Shown: piece by piece, positions 7,722-16,998 of the stretch
Position numbering within the stretch: position 1 is the stretch's first letter
Layout of the letters: each line of letters begins with the position of its first letter
NCBI RefSeq assembly: GCF_002192535.1
Contig: NZ_NAIA01000003.1
Span: 1,095,993 to 1,159,992 of the forward strand
Length of the DNA stretch: 64,000 nucleotides
Direction of reading: 5' to 3'
Source: Polynucleobacter hirudinilacicola
GTDB lineage: Bacteria; Pseudomonadota; Gammaproteobacteria; Burkholderiales; Burkholderiaceae
Notes under the pieces: generated by a model
The model's database searches: none
What the model saw: only the letters and a program-made list of their open reading frames with translations
What the model was told of the DNA's origin: nothing
Position numbers and translations under genes: made by a program

Positions 7722-9439
7722 CTACACACATCCTTAACATTAGAAAGATCGGGAGCGATCGCTGGGGTTACCACTAGATACTCATTTACAAAAAGATGCT
7801 TGCCGATCTGGCCTTGCAACATCTGAGTAATTTCTTCATCAGAGTGGCGTGCGCGCATCTCCATTCTCTGCCCCACAATCTGACAGGAGTCACATAGCTC
7901 CGGCTGAGATCCAAACGGCGCGTGAACTGCAACGATGGGGTATGAACTGATGAGCTTAGCTATATTAGCTGCATCTTTGGCTAAATAGCCATGCAACTTA
8001 GCACCAGGCAACAGCAATCGATACTCTTCATCTTTAGCACGGAAATCACAAGGTATCCAAACATCTTTACCTTGAACTTGGGTCATTGTTTCGACTGAAT
8101 AACGCCCTAGCTTTCCCTCTAAGGGGGCAAGACTACTAGTGAGTGTGCAGTAGGTCAGAAAACATCCTGCCAATGCCAAAGTCTTTGCATAATGAGACTT
8201 GATTAAACCAATCAGCACGATGAAAAGACTGGCGGCCATCAAGATCCAATGGCAGTAGGAATAAATCCATGTACCAGAAGTTCCCATAAAGCTAGAGAAC
8301 TGCAGATTGCTTCCTATCCATAAAAGCAGTGCGAGGATGATTCCCTGGAGCAGTAAGGCAATCCGAAAGCCCCATAAAGGCAAGCGCTCCCAGTGCAGCG
8401 CAATTAAAGCAGCAAATGCTGGCATTACCGGTAATAAATATCGGCCAGAACGCTGACTAGGCAGAGTAAACACGATCAAAAATGCAAGGATCAATAGCAA
8501 TAACAGAACTTCCTCAAGATTGAGGAAGCGACGGCCACGCCAGCATTGCCATAGAGTAGAAATTAATACGAAAGTAAAGAGGCCTGCATTGGCTAGAGTT
8601 GTTATGAGCAAGAGCCAAATACTGTCGCCCCCACGCAAGAGGTCTAATAGATAGTTCGAGTTACGGGCAGCAAACTTGCCTGCATTCTCGCCCAGCACAA
8701 ATTCTTTCCAAACCGCTTCTGGGTTTGGATCAAAGGCAAACCACAAAGCAAAGACCGCTAAAGCTAAAACTCCAGCGATCAAGATCTTATATAGATCATA
8801 AGTCAGCGTTTTTGGAATACTCCACTGTCGCCAGCGCCAATAGTAGAGGCCTAGGGCGAATGTAGCTGGAGCGATATAAGCGAACGATTTAGCAAAGAGG
8901 GCTAACCCAAAACAGACGCCTGCCAATACTGGGAAAAAGAATTTGGACTCAAAAGCGCTCTTACCCCAATACAGAAGCGCCATAAACGGCAAACTAATCC
9001 AAAAGACTTCTGGTGGATCAGCTAAAAATGGGCGGCCATATCGATAAGTTGCAAAAAAAGATAACCAAACCAAGGCGGCTAACAAACCCGTTTGGGTTTT
9101 TCCACTAAATCGACGTACGGCTAAAAATAAGAAAAAAGCAGTCAGCCCTGTGTAGAGAACACTAGGCCAACGCAAGTTCAGCAAAGACCATTCGCTTACC
9201 CAATGACTACTGGCTATGCCTTGCCAAAAAATTAGAGGCGGCTTGGTATTTTTGATACCGTCCATCTCCGATTGCAGAGGAAGCCAATTTCCAGCATCGG
9301 CAGTCATCCGCACAATGTGCATGTAGGGATATTCATCGCCGTTTTTAGGGGCAAATCGACTATCTAAGCCATAAAGATAGGTAAATACACCTAAAAGTAG
9401 GATTAAGAAGGCGGAACGGTAAGAAAATGAACCTCGCAT
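7718..9439 (-). CDS. ArnT-like glycosyltransferase (GT39/PMT superfamily)
   Basis: A 573-residue integral membrane glycosyltransferase with around 11-12 transmembrane helices. Near residues 30-65 it shows the family's first periplasmic loop: an acidic NGDEYPY, then NWLPLQ and the NTKPPLIFW segment typical of ArnT/PMT-like enzymes. These use polyprenyl-phosphate sugars to modify lipid A or other envelope acceptors. The soluble C-terminal part (after residue 430) includes a CDSC pair. It is the first gene of the overlapping operon 9439 to 5854. The donor sugar and acceptor are unknown; no arn genes are present, so aminoarabinose transfer should not be assumed. Confidence 0.82.
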   Translation of the reverse strand: MRGSFSYRSAFLILLLGVFTYLYGLDSRFAPKNGDEYPYMHIVRMTADAGNWLPLQSEMDGIKNTKPPLIFWQGIASSHWVSEWSLLNLRWPSVLYTGLTAFFLFLAVRRFSGKTQTGLLAALVWLSFFATYRYGRPFLADPPEVFWISLPFMALLYWGKSAFESKFFFPVLAGVCFGLALFAKSFAYIAPATFALGLYYWRWRQWSIPKTLTYDLYKILIAGVLALAVFALWFAFDPNPEAVWKEFVLGENAGKFAARNSNYLLDLLRGGDSIWLLLITTLANAGLFTFVLISTLWQCWRGRRFLNLEEVLLLLLILAFLIVFTLPSQRSGRYLLPVMPAFAALIALHWERLPLWGFRIALLLQGIILALLLWIGSNLQFSSFMGTSGTWIYSYCHWILMAASLFIVLIGLIKSHYAKTLALAGCFLTYCTLTSSLAPLEGKLGRYSVETMTQVQGKDVWIPCDFRAKDEEYRLLLPGAKLHGYLAKDAANIAKLISSYPIVAVHAPFGSQPELCDSCQIVGQRMEMRARHSDEEITQMLQGQIGKHLFVNEYLVVTPAIAPDLSNVKDVCR

Positions 9440-9620
9440 TCCTATAGTTTATAGGGCTTGCAAGAAGGCTGGAGAAAACCGACTTGCTCTACTTTTTCAC
9501 ATGAGCTTATGAAAAATGAATCTGAGACAAATCTGACTTTTTGCGAACTTCTTGTTTAAGATGCTGATAAGTAAAAAAGTAATACATTATTCAGAAATAA
9601 ACCAAATGGAGATGGACCCC

Positions 9621-9953
9621 ATGCGAGCAAAGTATCTCAAACCCGCAATCCTAGCTGCGCTCTATATTGGCTTTAGCCAATGGAGCGGCTCTGCCCTTGC
9701 GCAAAATGCCAATGCCAGTAATCTATATAAACGTAGCCTGGCAGCTACTTGCGCTAACTGTCATGGTACCGATGGTAAAGGTGTGCCTGAGGGTGGCATG
9801 CCTCTCATCAACACACTTACTAGTGAGCAAATGCTGGCTCAATTAAAAGCATTTAAATCAGGAGCTCGAGAAGGAACTATCATGCCGCAGCTAGCCAAAG
9901 GCTACTCTGACGAGCAACTTGAAACTATCGCCAAACAGCTTGGCAAGAAATAA
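9621..9953 (+). CDS. fccA: cytochrome c subunit of flavocytochrome c sulfide dehydrogenase (FccA-like)
   Basis: A 110-residue monoheme c-type cytochrome. A signal peptide (residues 1-30, ending SGSALAQ) is followed by the heme site CANCH and, near the end, GTIMPQLAKGYS carrying the likely methionine ligand. I chose ATG 9621, which has GGAG nine bases upstream; longer in-frame starts at 9552 or 9606 place extra polar residues before the signal peptide. Thirteen bases downstream begins a flavoprotein of the FccB type, so this is probably the electron-accepting heme subunit. Periplasmic. The exact electron acceptor is not visible. Confidence 0.85.
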   Translation: MRAKYLKPAILAALYIGFSQWSGSALAQNANASNLYKRSLAATCANCHGTDGKGVPEGGMPLINTLTSEQMLAQLKAFKSGAREGTIMPQLAKGYSDEQLETIAKQLGKK

Positions 9954-9966
9954 TAAGGAAGCCATC

Positions 9967-11241
9967 ATGGATCGTCGACACTTTATTGGTCAGAGCGCAG
10001 CAGCGCTAGGTTTACTTGCAGGCTTCTCTGGCGCAGCCCGCGCCAATTTACAGAAGGCAGAAATTTTAGTGATTGGTGGTGGTTACGGTGGTGCAACTGC
10101 CGCTAAATACTTGCGCTTATTTTCAAATAACACCGCCAAGGTAACGCTCATTGAGCCAAATGCTTCTTTTGTCTCTTGCCCACTATCGAATTTAGTAGTG
10201 GGTGGCTCACGCACCCTCGCAGAGCTTACCTCTCCTTACGATAATCTGAGCAAGCGTCATGGCATCAAGATTATTCAAGATAGTGTGAGCAGCATGGATC
10301 CAGACAAGAAGACTGTCAAATTGGCTTCAGGCAAAACTTTGCGCTATGACAAAGTCATTGTTTCTCCTGGCATCACTTTAATGATGAATAGCATTGAAGG
10401 ATTGGCACAAGCTAATAAAGATGGAGTCACTCTGCAAGCTTGGAAGGCTGGCGCAGAGACTGTTGCTCTTCATAATCAGTTGGCTGCGATGCGCGACGGC
10501 GGCACATTTGCCCTGAGCATTCCAGAGGCGCCCTATCGTTGCCCTCCTGGTCCGTATGAGCGCGCTTGCCAAGTAGCGAACTATCTCAAGAAAAATAAAC
10601 CCAAATCGAAGGTATTGATTTTAGATGCCAACCAAGATGTCACATCCAAGGGTGGACTCTTCAAGAAAGTTTGGGCTGAGCAATATACCGGCATGATTGA
10701 GTATTTACCAAAGCACAATGTCACTGCTGTTGATGCAAAAACCAAAACAATCAAACTGGAAGTTCAAGATGACATTAAAGCGGATGTATTGAATTTACTA
10801 CCCGCTATGAGTGCTGGTGAGATTGCAGTCAAAACAGGTCTTGCAAATTCCAATGGTCGCTGGGTTAATGTCAACTTCCTGAACTTTGAATCTACAGCGC
10901 AGAAAGACATACATGTCTTAGGCGACTCTATTCAAATTGCACCAGCAATGCCCAAGTCTGGCCACATGGCTAACCAACACGCCAAAGTAGCAGCCGCAGC
11001 AATCGTAGCTGAACTGAGTGGCTGGGAAGTCAATCCAGCACCCGTGCTCACTAATACCTGCTACAGCTTTGTCAACGAGCGTGAAGTTGTTCACGTCGCT
11101 AGCGTCCACCAGTACAACGCTGCCGAGAAGACCTTCAAGACCGTTCCTGGCTCCGGAGGGCTGTCCCCAGCACCATCTACCCTTGAGGGTGTATATGCCT
11201 GGGGTTGGGCTCACAATATTTGGGCTGATAGCTTGGGTTGA
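9967..11241 (+). CDS. fccB: flavoprotein subunit of flavocytochrome c sulfide dehydrogenase (FccB-like)
   Basis: A 424-residue FAD protein that oxidises sulfide and passes electrons to the cytochrome subunit. It begins with a twin-arginine signal (DRRHFIGQSAAALGLLAG), then a Rossmann motif ILVIGGGYGGATAAKYLR. A cysteine in FVSCPLSNLVVGG (Cys71) and one in TNTCYSF (about Cys365) match the redox-active pair of the family. The C-terminal flavin-binding domain ends YAWGWAHNIWADSLG. ATG 9967 has AAGGA upstream; a longer in-frame start would overlap the cytochrome gene. Tat export fits a cofactor-loaded periplasmic enzyme. A terminator follows at 11259. Confidence 0.9.
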   Translation: MDRRHFIGQSAAALGLLAGFSGAARANLQKAEILVIGGGYGGATAAKYLRLFSNNTAKVTLIEPNASFVSCPLSNLVVGGSRTLAELTSPYDNLSKRHGIKIIQDSVSSMDPDKKTVKLASGKTLRYDKVIVSPGITLMMNSIEGLAQANKDGVTLQAWKAGAETVALHNQLAAMRDGGTFALSIPEAPYRCPPGPYERACQVANYLKKNKPKSKVLILDANQDVTSKGGLFKKVWAEQYTGMIEYLPKHNVTAVDAKTKTIKLEVQDDIKADVLNLLPAMSAGEIAVKTGLANSNGRWVNVNFLNFESTAQKDIHVLGDSIQIAPAMPKSGHMANQHAKVAAAAIVAELSGWEVNPAPVLTNTCYSFVNEREVVHVASVHQYNAAEKTFKTVPGSGGLSPAPSTLEGVYAWGWAHNIWADSLG

Positions 11242-11258
11242 TCAAAGCCAACACTTGC

Positions 11259-11288
11259 AAAAAAAGGGGCCTTTTGGCCTCTTTTTTA
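11259..11288 (+). terminator. Rho-independent terminator after fccB
   Basis: A-run, then GGGGCC-TTTT-GGCCTC stem (one G-T pair) flanked by A and T runs, with six T at the 3' side. It ends the fccAB unit 18 bases after its stop. Confidence 0.8.
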
Positions 11289-11349
11289 TTCCTCCAAACC
11301 GCATTGAGAAATATACTGGCAAAAATACATTTAGAAACTGGAGAATCGC

Positions 11350-11802
11350 ATGACCCCAAACTCACCAAAAGACGCTTCCAAATTAGAAGCCACGATTGAA
11401 AAGTGGACAGTACCGCTTGGTAATCTATTTGTTTCCCTATTCCATCGCATTGCCTTGTTTGGAATTGGTGCAGCAACAGTTTGGTCCGCTGCCGTTGCCT
11501 TTATGGGAATGATGAGTAAGGGATCTGCCTCAATTGAAGACTTACTCTTACTATTTATCTATCTCGAGATTGGTGCAATGGTCGGCATTTATTTCAAAAC
11601 CAATCATATGCCTGTGCGGTTTTTGATCTATGTAGCCATCACTGCTGTGACCCGTCTCATTATTGATTTAGTCAATACTAAGCATGAAGCCGATCTTCCG
11701 ATTCTCTACATGGGCATCACAATCCTCGTACTTGCTTTGGCAAACGCAGTAGTCCGTTATGCCTCGTTTAAATACCCTAGCAAATCAGGTGAGAACGAAT
11801 AG
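11350..11802 (+). CDS. PsiE-like phosphate-starvation-inducible membrane protein
   Basis: A 150-residue protein with four predicted transmembrane helices, for example LFGIGAATVWSAAVAFMG, LLLLFIYLEIGAMVGIYF and ILVLALANAVVRY. The central LFIYLEIGAMVGIYF and the following HMPVRFLIYVAITAVTRLI match the PsiE family, whose biochemical role is not established. It starts 8 bases after a GGAGAAT ribosome site. Its stop is one base from the stop of the convergent TAXI gene, so no separate terminator fits between them. Confidence 0.8.
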   Translation: MTPNSPKDASKLEATIEKWTVPLGNLFVSLFHRIALFGIGAATVWSAAVAFMGMMSKGSASIEDLLLLFIYLEIGAMVGIYFKTNHMPVRFLIYVAITAVTRLIIDLVNTKHEADLPILYMGITILVLALANAVVRYASFKYPSKSGENE

Positions 11803-11803
11803 C

Positions 11804-13252
11804 TTATAAAGGTGGGGCCTGGGTTACTTGCTCGGTAGGAGCTTGCATGCCTGGGTCAGCTTGCACTATCTGGTAAGGCTGAACCCCCCGATTCAAGCAG
11901 TTGCGAACATAGTCGATGCTAGTACGCAAAGAGTAACACTCGCTCGCTAAGCGTCTAGATACTTGTATTGTGAGCGCCTGATACTCAAGCAAATCCAGCT
12001 TCTTTAAATACTCCTCTCGTTGACTTATATCGAAATTAGCTAGCAATTCATACTCAAAAGCCTTCAATTCAGAATATAGACGATTAATTTTATTACGCAT
12101 TAGCCGTGTTCTATAGCCAGGCAAAGACCTCAGCATTGGATAGCTAATCAATAGGAAAGGCAATAATATAAAGATGAGTCTGTTAGCTAGCTCAGCCAAC
12201 CAAAATGGTAAATAGTTGGCGATTAGTGGATAGCGATTTTGTTCGTAATGGACTGCAACAGGGCTTTCTGGTAATAGCGAATCTTTAAATGAGGGAAACT
12301 CGCCTCGCTTAGCGAAGAAAGATTCTCTGCCGTTGATTTCAGTTGCGGCCTGTAAAAATAGAAATTGAATTGCTGGATGCATGCGATCATCAATCAAGAG
12401 ATTGGTAGTAGTTGCAACTAGCTTGATATTCTCACTTGGAAAGTCACGCACCAAATTAAATGACCCCTCGGGTACATCGAGGATCTGCAAATAAGGAATC
12501 ACCTTTGTAAAGGCCTCCGCACGCCTGAAGGTCAGGAGGTGAAAGCTAGGATCTGCGAGTAATGCCTGAATATTTTTAGACTCAATGGCATCTACGATAA
12601 TGGCGCCATCGATCTCTCCACTTTTGAGAGCGTTAACTACCTGGTCTCCTGAAAAATTCAAAAATTGCAGGTTCGCCCGGTCTATACCAGTAGCCTTAAC
12701 GATTCGCATAGCCTGGGTGTGGGTACCACTACCTTCAACCCCAATCGATATCTTGTGATTCGCAAAAAATTTTGCGTTTCCATGAAGCACTCGAAGATCA
12801 CTGCCCTTGACTTCTGGGCCTCTGTAAAAAAACCATATGGGTTCGTAATCAACCGCACCTAATGATTGGATTCCACTCACGCTCTTAGGGTGAGCCACCC
12901 CTGCTTGAACAAATGCTGCCTGTACAGGATCATTTCGATCACTTAAACGGGCGAGGTTTTCTTGTGCGCCATTCGTTGGCATCAACTCAAGCACAACCCC
13001 TTTTTTTGCAAAATACTCGACGTACTTCTTGCCCAGTACTTCATAAGACCCACCAGATGATCCCGACGCCATCAGCACATGTCTTGGTGGGGGCGGGTCG
13101 GCATACCACCAAATACCCATCAAGACCATCAGCAAGAAAATTAATAGCGGCCAAGTCTCTTGTAAAAATTGGATGAAATCTATCCGCTTCTCCTGAGCGC
13201 TCTCAGAAAGACCCAGAAAGGTTTCTTTCACATTCTCTTTAAAGCTTCCCAT
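11804..13252 (-). CDS. TAXI-family TRAP-type solute-binding protein with membrane anchor
   Basis: A 482-residue protein: an N-terminal transmembrane segment (WPLLIFLLMVLMGIWWY, about 35-51), then a TAXI-type binding domain (HVLMASGSSGGSYEVLGKKY, IGVEGSGTHTQAMRI, LKSGEIDGAIIVDA). A second transmembrane segment follows (LANRLIFILLPFLLIS, about 362-377) and then a charged coiled-coil-like region. TAXI proteins bind carboxylates for TRAP transporters, but no fused or adjacent TRAP permease exists in this window and the two membrane spans anchor the protein. It may act with a permease elsewhere or as a sensor; neither is shown. Its start codon is 79 bases from the divergent pirin start. Confidence 0.85.
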   Translation of the reverse strand: MGSFKENVKETFLGLSESAQEKRIDFIQFLQETWPLLIFLLMVLMGIWWYADPPPPRHVLMASGSSGGSYEVLGKKYVEYFAKKGVVLELMPTNGAQENLARLSDRNDPVQAAFVQAGVAHPKSVSGIQSLGAVDYEPIWFFYRGPEVKGSDLRVLHGNAKFFANHKISIGVEGSGTHTQAMRIVKATGIDRANLQFLNFSGDQVVNALKSGEIDGAIIVDAIESKNIQALLADPSFHLLTFRRAEAFTKVIPYLQILDVPEGSFNLVRDFPSENIKLVATTTNLLIDDRMHPAIQFLFLQAATEINGRESFFAKRGEFPSFKDSLLPESPVAVHYEQNRYPLIANYLPFWLAELANRLIFILLPFLLISYPMLRSLPGYRTRLMRNKINRLYSELKAFEYELLANFDISQREEYLKKLDLLEYQALTIQVSRRLASECYSLRTSIDYVRNCLNRGVQPYQIVQADPGMQAPTEQVTQAPPL

Positions 13253-13331
13253 GCACTACCAATCTGCAAAAATGGCAAAAGCTAATGATAATGTCCATAT
13301 TGATATTCCCACAATAAAAAGCGGCAAACCT

Positions 13332-14033
13332 ATGCTCCAACTCAGAAAATCCCAAGATAGAGGCTATGCTGACCACGGCTGGCTCAAAAGCTTTCATTCC
13401 TTCTCTTTTGCTGGCTATCACGACCCTCAATTTATGGGCTGGGGGAACTTAAGAGTCATCAACGAAGATCGTGTAGCAGCCGGTATGGGTTTTGGGAAAC
13501 ACGGTCATCGGAATATGGAAATCATTAGCTATGTTCTCTCCGGTGAACTAGCGCACCAAGATAGTATGGGCAATATCGAAAGCATTCCTCCGGGAGATGT
13601 TCAACGCATGAGCGCAGGTTCAGGTGTCACTCATAGCGAGTTCAATCATGCCAAAGATCAAACAACCCATTTCTTACAAATCTGGATTGAACCTAATGTA
13701 TTAGAAATTGCTCCAAGCTATGAACAAAAGACTATTCCGTTAGTCGACAAGCAAGGCAAGCTTCGCTTAATTGCTTCACCCGATGGGAAAGATGGATCAG
13801 TCAAAATATTTGCAGACGCCAGCGTATATGCAGGTCTTTTTGATGGATCCCAGTCTTCAGAGTTACCACTCGACCCAAGCCGTAAAGCTTACGTTCACCT
13901 CATCAAAGGATCCTTGCTTGTGAATGGTCAAAAACTAGCTAGCGGTGATGCATTACTCATTGAGAATGAATCCTCCCTTCAAATAAGTAATGGCAATGAT
14001 GCAGAAGTGCTATTTTTTGACCTGAGTCATTAA
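13332..14033 (+). CDS. pirin family protein (YhhW-like bicupin)
   Basis: A 233-residue bicupin. The N-terminal cupin carries HGWLKSFHSFSFAGYHD, FGKHGHRNMEIISYVLSG and PPGDVQRMSAGSGVTHSE, which hold the conserved metal-binding His, His, His and Glu. Bacterial relatives include a quercetinase, but the native substrate is generally unknown. The start is uncertain: ATG 13332 gives the usual family N-terminus (LQLRKSQDRGYADHG); in-frame ATGs at 13251 and 13272 would add 20-27 atypical residues, and the first overlaps the divergent TAXI start codon. Cytoplasmic. Confidence 0.88.
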   Translation: MLQLRKSQDRGYADHGWLKSFHSFSFAGYHDPQFMGWGNLRVINEDRVAAGMGFGKHGHRNMEIISYVLSGELAHQDSMGNIESIPPGDVQRMSAGSGVTHSEFNHAKDQTTHFLQIWIEPNVLEIAPSYEQKTIPLVDKQGKLRLIASPDGKDGSVKIFADASVYAGLFDGSQSSELPLDPSRKAYVHLIKGSLLVNGQKLASGDALLIENESSLQISNGNDAEVLFFDLSH

Positions 14034-14087
14034 AACCCAGCTAGCCTCGGTTTACGATAAGTCCATTACACAAGAACTGACAAGAAC

Positions 14088-15635
14088 ATGATTGAAACGT
14101 CTGGAAAAAAATTGGCTGGCGCCATTATCCGCTTACACCCTAACGATAATATTGTGGTAGCGCGTATTGATATTGGTATTGGCACAGAAGTACCTAGTGA
14201 GAATTTTACAAGCCGCAGCCAAGTTCCTGCTGGCTACAAAATTGCTGCCAAGAAGATTCTCAAGGGTGAGGCTATTCTAAAATACAACGTGACTGTTGGC
14301 TTCGCTAATACTGATATTGAAGCCGGCACTATGGTTCACAGTCACAATACAGAGTTTCGTGAATTTGATCGAGACTATGCGTACGCCAGTGAATTTAAAC
14401 CAACGCAGATGTTGCCAGAGTCTGAGCGCGCTACCTTTCAGGGATATGTCAGAGCAAACGGTAAAGTAGGTACGCGTAATTTCATTGGAATTTTATCTAC
14501 TGTCAATTGCTCTGCGACCGTAGTCAATAGAATTGCCGACTGGTTTACACCGGAGAGATTAAAAGACTTTCCAAACGTAGATGGTGTGGTGGCATTTAGT
14601 CATGACATCGGCTGTGGAATGGAAATGAGTGGTGAGCCAATGGAGTTACTCCGTCGGACTATGGCTGGGTATGCTCGCCACCCCAACCTTGCAGCCGCAC
14701 TGATTGTTGGCCTTGGTTGCGAGCGCAACCAATTAAAAGGATTAATGGAGCAGGAGGATCTCACTGCAGGCACCAATCTCCATACCTTCATCATGCAGGA
14801 GACCGGCGGTACTCGCAAAACGATTGAAGCTGGTATTGAGGCAGTTAAAGCCCTTCTTCCAGAAGCAAACAAAGCCAAACGGGAAACGGTTTCTGCAAGT
14901 CATTTGTGTGTTGGCTTGCAATGTGGTGGTTCGGATGGTTTCTCATCTATTACCGCTAATCCCGCATTAGGCGCTGCCATCGATATTCTGTCTCGTCACG
15001 GTGGTACTGGAATTTTGTCAGAAACCCCTGAGATCTATGGCGTAGAACACACCCTCACCCGTCGTGCCGCCAGTCAAGCCATTGGTGAAAAGTTGATCAA
15101 ACGTATTCGCTGGTGGAAAGATGAATACTCCGTTGGTAGAGATGTGCAAATTAATGGCAAAGTAAGTCCTGGCAATCAAATTGGCGGGCTTGCCAATATC
15201 TTTGAAAAGTCCTTAGGCTCTTCGATGAAAGGCGGTACTGGCCCCTTAATGGAAGTCTATAAATATGCTGAGCCAGTAACGGCTAAAGGGTTTGTCTTTA
15301 TGGATACTCCCGGCTTTGATCCCGTCTCCGCTACCGGGCAAATCGCTGGCGGAGCAAACTTAATTGCCTTTACCACTGGGCGAGGCTCCATGTTTGGCTC
15401 TAAACCCGCTCCCTGCATCAAGCTAGCTACCAATACCCCAATGTATCAGCGGCTCACCGAAGATATGGATATTAATTGCGGTGAGATTCTAGACGGGACC
15501 GTTTCTGTCCAAGAGATGGGGCAACGCATTTTTGAGCTCTTTCTGAGAACAGCCTCTGGAGAGCACTCTAAGAGCGAACTACTGGGCCTGGGAGACTATG
15601 AATTTGTTCCTTGGCAAATCGGGGTTATGAGCTAA
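14088..15635 (+). CDS. UxaA-type dehydratase (altronate/galactarate dehydratase family)
   Basis: A 515-residue enzyme with an N-terminal SAF domain (about 10-90, with VTVGFANTDIEAGTMV) and a C-terminal UxaA/GarD catalytic domain. Conserved parts are GTRNFIGILSTVNCSATV, AFSHDIGCGM, VGLGCERNQ, LQCGGSDGFSSITANPALG and DTPGFDPVSATGQIAGGANL. Family members dehydrate sugar acids such as altronate using an iron centre; the conserved cysteines are present. Both domains are in one chain, as in full-length altronate dehydratase. No uronate pathway genes are next to it, so the substrate is unassigned. The next gene begins 62 bases downstream. Confidence 0.88.
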   Translation: MIETSGKKLAGAIIRLHPNDNIVVARIDIGIGTEVPSENFTSRSQVPAGYKIAAKKILKGEAILKYNVTVGFANTDIEAGTMVHSHNTEFREFDRDYAYASEFKPTQMLPESERATFQGYVRANGKVGTRNFIGILSTVNCSATVVNRIADWFTPERLKDFPNVDGVVAFSHDIGCGMEMSGEPMELLRRTMAGYARHPNLAAALIVGLGCERNQLKGLMEQEDLTAGTNLHTFIMQETGGTRKTIEAGIEAVKALLPEANKAKRETVSASHLCVGLQCGGSDGFSSITANPALGAAIDILSRHGGTGILSETPEIYGVEHTLTRRAASQAIGEKLIKRIRWWKDEYSVGRDVQINGKVSPGNQIGGLANIFEKSLGSSMKGGTGPLMEVYKYAEPVTAKGFVFMDTPGFDPVSATGQIAGGANLIAFTTGRGSMFGSKPAPCIKLATNTPMYQRLTEDMDINCGEILDGTVSVQEMGQRIFELFLRTASGEHSKSELLGLGDYEFVPWQIGVMS

Positions 15636-15697
15636 TAGGACTGTAGAATTCATCATTAGCTCAGTAAGAATCAATGTATGAGGATTAATACAGACTT

Positions 15698-16678
15698 ATG
15701 AAATTTAGGGATTACTACGAAACACTTGGAGTGGCACGCTCCGCTACCGAAGCAGAAATTAAAACTGCCTATCGCAAGCTTGCTCGCAAATATCATCCAG
15801 ATGTAAATAAAGAAGCTGGCGCTGAAGAGCAGTTTAAGGAAATTGGTGAGGCCTATGCGGTTTTAAAAGATACCGAGAAGCGCGCAGCATACGATCGCTT
15901 TGGCGCTAACTGGAAAAACGGTCAAGATTTCACACCTCCCCCAAATTGGAATGAAGGTTTTGAATATTCCGATAATGGATTTAATGGTGGGCATCCAGGT
16001 TATGGTGGCGGCTTTGAGGGTGATCAAAGTGAATTCTTTGAATCCCTCTTTGGCAGAGGAAAGCATCGCCAAGGTGGTCGCGGTGGCCAATCACAACAAG
16101 GCATGAACTTCAAAGGTCAAGATCATCACGCCAAAATATTGATTGATCTTGCCGATGCATACAACGGCGCTAAACGGACTATTGCTTTGCACATGCCAGT
16201 GCAAGATGCCAGCGGACACGTTAGCACTCAAGAGCGTAAATTAGACGTCAGCATTCCTAAAGGGATTAAGGCCGGTCAAAATCTGCGTCTCTCAGGGCAA
16301 GGCGGTCCTGGCATTGGACAAGGTCCTACAGGTGACCTGTATTTAGAGATTGATTTCCATCCAAATGCAATTTATCGAGTAGATGGTAAAGATGTTTTTA
16401 TCGATCTTCCCCTAGCGCCCTGGGAAGCAGCTCTAGGCACCACAGTCAATGTGCCAACCCCAGCAGGCTCAACACTAGAATTAAAAATCCCAGCAGGCAC
16501 CGTTGCTGGTCGCAAGATGCGCCTGAAAGGTAAAGGCATTCCAAGTACTGAGCCCGGTGATCTTTATGTAGTCCCCACGATTGCACTGCCACCAGCAAAT
16601 ACAGATTCACAAAAAGAAGCCTATCAACACTTTGAAAAGGCTTTTGATTTCAATCCTAGATCTCACTTGAAGGGATGA
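15698..16678 (+). CDS. cbpA: DnaJ-family co-chaperone CbpA
   Basis: A 326-residue type II J-protein. The J domain occupies residues 4-70 with the HPD motif in [11 protein letters not shown], followed by a Gly/Phe-rich linker (about 85-140) and two C-terminal substrate-binding domains with no zinc finger. It stimulates Hsp70 ATPase and delivers clients. Its stop overlaps the start of cbpM by four bases (ATGA at 16675), so the J-protein and its inhibitor are made together, as in other proteobacteria. Confidence 0.92.
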   Translation: MKFRDYYETLGVARSATEAEIKTAYRKLARKYHPDVNKEAGAEEQFKEIGEAYAVLKDTEKRAAYDRFGANWKNGQDFTPPPNWNEGFEYSDNGFNGGHPGYGGGFEGDQSEFFESLFGRGKHRQGGRGGQSQQGMNFKGQDHHAKILIDLADAYNGAKRTIALHMPVQDASGHVSTQERKLDVSIPKGIKAGQNLRLSGQGGPGIGQGPTGDLYLEIDFHPNAIYRVDGKDVFIDLPLAPWEAALGTTVNVPTPAGSTLELKIPAGTVAGRKMRLKGKGIPSTEPGDLYVVPTIALPPANTDSQKEAYQHFEKAFDFNPRSHLKG

Positions 16679-16992
16679 TGACGATGACAGAGTTAAATGC
16701 CACTTGGATCGAAGCGAGTGTTGTCGAAAATGAAGTTCACATGAGTATTGTTGAGCTCTCACATGCCTCCCGCACTCCTCAAGAATTGATTATGTCCTGG
16801 GTATCAGAAGGTGTTCTGAGTCCTGCAGGCTCATCTCCCGAAGAATGGCGCTTTAGTGGAGACTCTTTGAGAAGAGCCAAGACCGCAGCACACCTCACGC
16901 ATGATCTAGAGTTAAATGTTCCCGGTGTTGCCCTAGCACTTGATCTCCTAGATGAAATCGCCCAACTTCGTGCGCGTCTAAACCTTAAATAA
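16675..16992 (+). CDS. cbpM: chaperone modulator CbpM
   Basis: A 105-residue MerR-HTH-like protein that binds the CbpA J domain and blocks it. The order of elements ([40 protein letters not shown], then a C-terminal coil with [14 protein letters not shown]) fits the family. The start at 16675 overlaps the cbpA stop; in-frame ATGs at 16678 and 16684 are also possible. GAAGGGA lies just upstream. It ends six bases before the convergent uup gene. Confidence 0.88.
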   Translation: MMTMTELNATWIEASVVENEVHMSIVELSHASRTPQELIMSWVSEGVLSPAGSSPEEWRFSGDSLRRAKTAAHLTHDLELNVPGVALALDLLDEIAQLRARLNLK

Positions 16993-16998
16993 GAGGGT

